Shown here piece by piece: positions 20,625 to 21,668 of a stretch of 21,668 nucleotides of DNA; the first letter of the stretch is position 1, and every line of letters begins with the position of its first letter. Made by a program: the position numbers and the translations under genes. The notes under the pieces were generated by a model. It saw nothing but the letters and a program-made list of their open reading frames with translations, ran no database searches and was not told the origin of the DNA. Source of the DNA: Planctomycetaceae bacterium (lineage in GTDB: Bacteria; Planctomycetota; Planctomycetia; Pirellulales; UBA1268); contig SIAG01000018.1 in the NCBI GenBank assembly GCA_009691925.1, positions 1 through 21,668 of the forward strand, written 5' to 3'.

Positions 20625-21668
20625 GTGCGCACAGCACGTTGGACGGGTGGATGGCTCCTGGTGGCTGGCTTCGTCGCCACCCTTTCCTTCTCTGGCAGCG
20701 GCGTCGCCGCCGAGGCCGATGCCGGCTTCACGCCGATCTTCAACGGCACCTCGCTCGAGGGCTGGGAGGGAAAAGACTTTTGGACGGTCAAGGATGGCGC
20801 GATCGTCGGCACGACAACGGCCGAGAAGCCGACCAACGGCAACACCTTCCTGATTTGGCAGCAGGGCACGCTCGACGACTTCGAGCTCAAGCTCAAGTAC
20901 AAGATCGAGGGGGGCAACAGCGGCATCCAGTACCGCAGCCACCACCATGGTGACTTCGTCGTCGGCGGCTACCAGGCCGATATCGACTCCGGCCCGACCT
21001 ACTCCGGCATCAACTACGAGGAGCGGGGCCGTGGGATCCTCGCCGAGCGCGGGCAGCGGGTCACGATTGCCCCCGATGGAACCAAGAAGGTCGAGGAAGT
21101 CGCCAACAAGGATGAGCTCCAGAAGGTCATCCAGCCGGGCGAGTGGAACGAATACCACCTCGTCGCCAAGGGGCCGAAGCTCTCCCACTTCATCAACGGC
21201 ACGCTGATGTCGGAGACGATCGACCAGCAGGAGGGGAAGCGCACCGAGAAGGGGGTCCTTGCCCTCCAGCTCCACGCCGGCCCGCCGATGGTGGTCCAGT
21301 TCAAGGACATCCATCTCAAGCGCACCAAGCTTGCTGACGGTCGCAAGAAGCTCGTCCTCGTGGCGGGCAACGCCAGCCACGGCCCCGGCGAGCACGAGTT
21401 TAGCGCGGGCGTGAAGCTGCTGGAGAAGTGCCTTGACTCCAGCGGCGGCAAGGTCGTCACGGCTGCCTACGACCATGGCTGGCCGACCGACGCGACCGCC
21501 TTCGACAACGCCGACGGGATCTTCTTTTTCGCCGACGGCGGTGGCGGCCATCCAGTCCTCCAGAGCAACCGGCTGGCAATGGTCGACGCGCTGGCGAAGC
21601 GCGGCATCGGCATTGCCTGCCTCCACTACGCGGTGGAAGTGCCGAAGGAGAAGGGGGGCCCCGAGTTC
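20625..21668 (+). CDS. DUF1080 (3-keto-disaccharide hydrolase) fused to ThuA domain, 3' end outside the window
   Basis: The frame from GTG 20625 stays open for 348 codons to the window edge. Residues 1-30 form a signal peptide (GGWLLVAGFVATLSF core, ending GVAAEA). The DUF1080 jelly-roll domain spans about 34-233. It opens with GFTPIFNGTSLEGWEG, continues with FWTVKDGAIVG, LKYKIEGGNSGIQYR and QADIDSGPTYSG, and ends with GVLALQLHAGPPMVVQFKDI, all canonical. After a short linker a ThuA-like domain begins at about 242 with KLVLVAGNASHGPGEHEFS (the SHG..H.F signature) and DGIFFFADGGGGHP; it is cut at the edge. DUF1080 members hydrolyse 3-keto-glycosides, and ThuA is linked to 3-keto-trehalose metabolism with the Gfo/Idh/MocA protein ThuB, so the fusion points to secreted 3-keto-sugar processing. 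Confidence 0.9.
   Translation, partial: MRTARWTGGWLLVAGFVATLSFSGSGVAAEADAGFTPIFNGTSLEGWEGKDFWTVKDGAIVGTTTAEKPTNGNTFLIWQQGTLDDFELKLKYKIEGGNSGIQYRSHHHGDFVVGGYQADIDSGPTYSGINYEERGRGILAERGQRVTIAPDGTKKVEEVANKDELQKVIQPGEWNEYHLVAKGPKLSHFINGTLMSETIDQQEGKRTEKGVLALQLHAGPPMVVQFKDIHLKRTKLADGRKKLVLVAGNASHGPGEHEFSAGVKLLEKCLDSSGGKVVTAAYDHGWPTDATAFDNADGIFFFADGGGGHPVLQSNRLAMVDALAKRGIGIACLHYAVEVPKEKGGPEF

Noticed and set aside
17531..20926. Minus-strand open frame of 1131 codons
   Set aside because: It runs antisense through three well-supported genes (Gfo/Idh/MocA, coiled-coil, start of DUF1080-ThuA) and has no domain pattern. Long antisense frames are expected where third codon positions are nearly all G or C.

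Overview
The window is strongly GC-rich chromosomal DNA from a member of the Planctomycetota, probably Pirellulales-like. The evidence is the set of families it carries: a compact PSCyt1-DUF1549-DUF1553 protein followed by a DUF1501 protein, two Tat-exported Gfo/Idh/MocA oxidoreductases, HEAT-repeat secreted proteins, a PQQ-type beta-propeller, a DUF1570 metallopeptidase-like protein and a DUF1080-ThuA fusion. No phage, IS element, CRISPR array, rRNA or tRNA gene was seen.

Layout from left to right. (1) Positions 1-170 (+) hold the Gly/Cys-rich tail of a gene cut by the window edge. (2) 296-3998 (+) is a two-gene unit, a cytochrome-type DUF1549/DUF1553 protein and a DUF1501 protein. (3) 4084-4601 (-) is a type II toxin-antitoxin module that converges on that unit. 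(4) 4727-8259 (-) is a probable operon, Gfo/Idh/MocA oxidoreductase then two HEAT-repeat proteins. (5) 8711-12209 (-) encodes a two-domain SGNH esterase followed by a PQQ-like beta-propeller. (6) 12352-13284 (-) encodes a diadenylate cyclase with an archaeal DacZ-like domain order. (7) 13447-16086 (-) encodes a membrane-anchored alpha/alpha-toroid-like protein and a HEAT-repeat lipoprotein-like protein. (8) 16313-21668 (+) encodes a DUF1570 protein, a second Gfo/Idh/MocA protein whose catalytic lysine is replaced, a membrane-anchored coiled-coil protein with a C-terminal BRCT-like domain, and a DUF1080-ThuA fusion cut by the right edge.

Most products carry export signals, so the common theme is processing of envelope or extracellular carbohydrate. 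The Gfo/Idh/MocA, DUF1080 and ThuA families are all linked in the literature to 3-keto-sugar chemistry. The SGNH esterases would remove acyl groups from glycans. The diadenylate cyclase and the toxin-antitoxin pair are regulatory.

I found no clearly new biological system. The best leads are the DUF1080-ThuA fusion, the lysine-less Gfo/Idh/MocA protein, the DacZ-like cyclase, the membrane coiled-coil protein with a BRCT-like end, and several strong stem-loops without T-tracts, including a cluster of three at 15177-15267 and a two-hairpin leader at 18913-18983. All structure and homology statements come from reading the sequence by eye.
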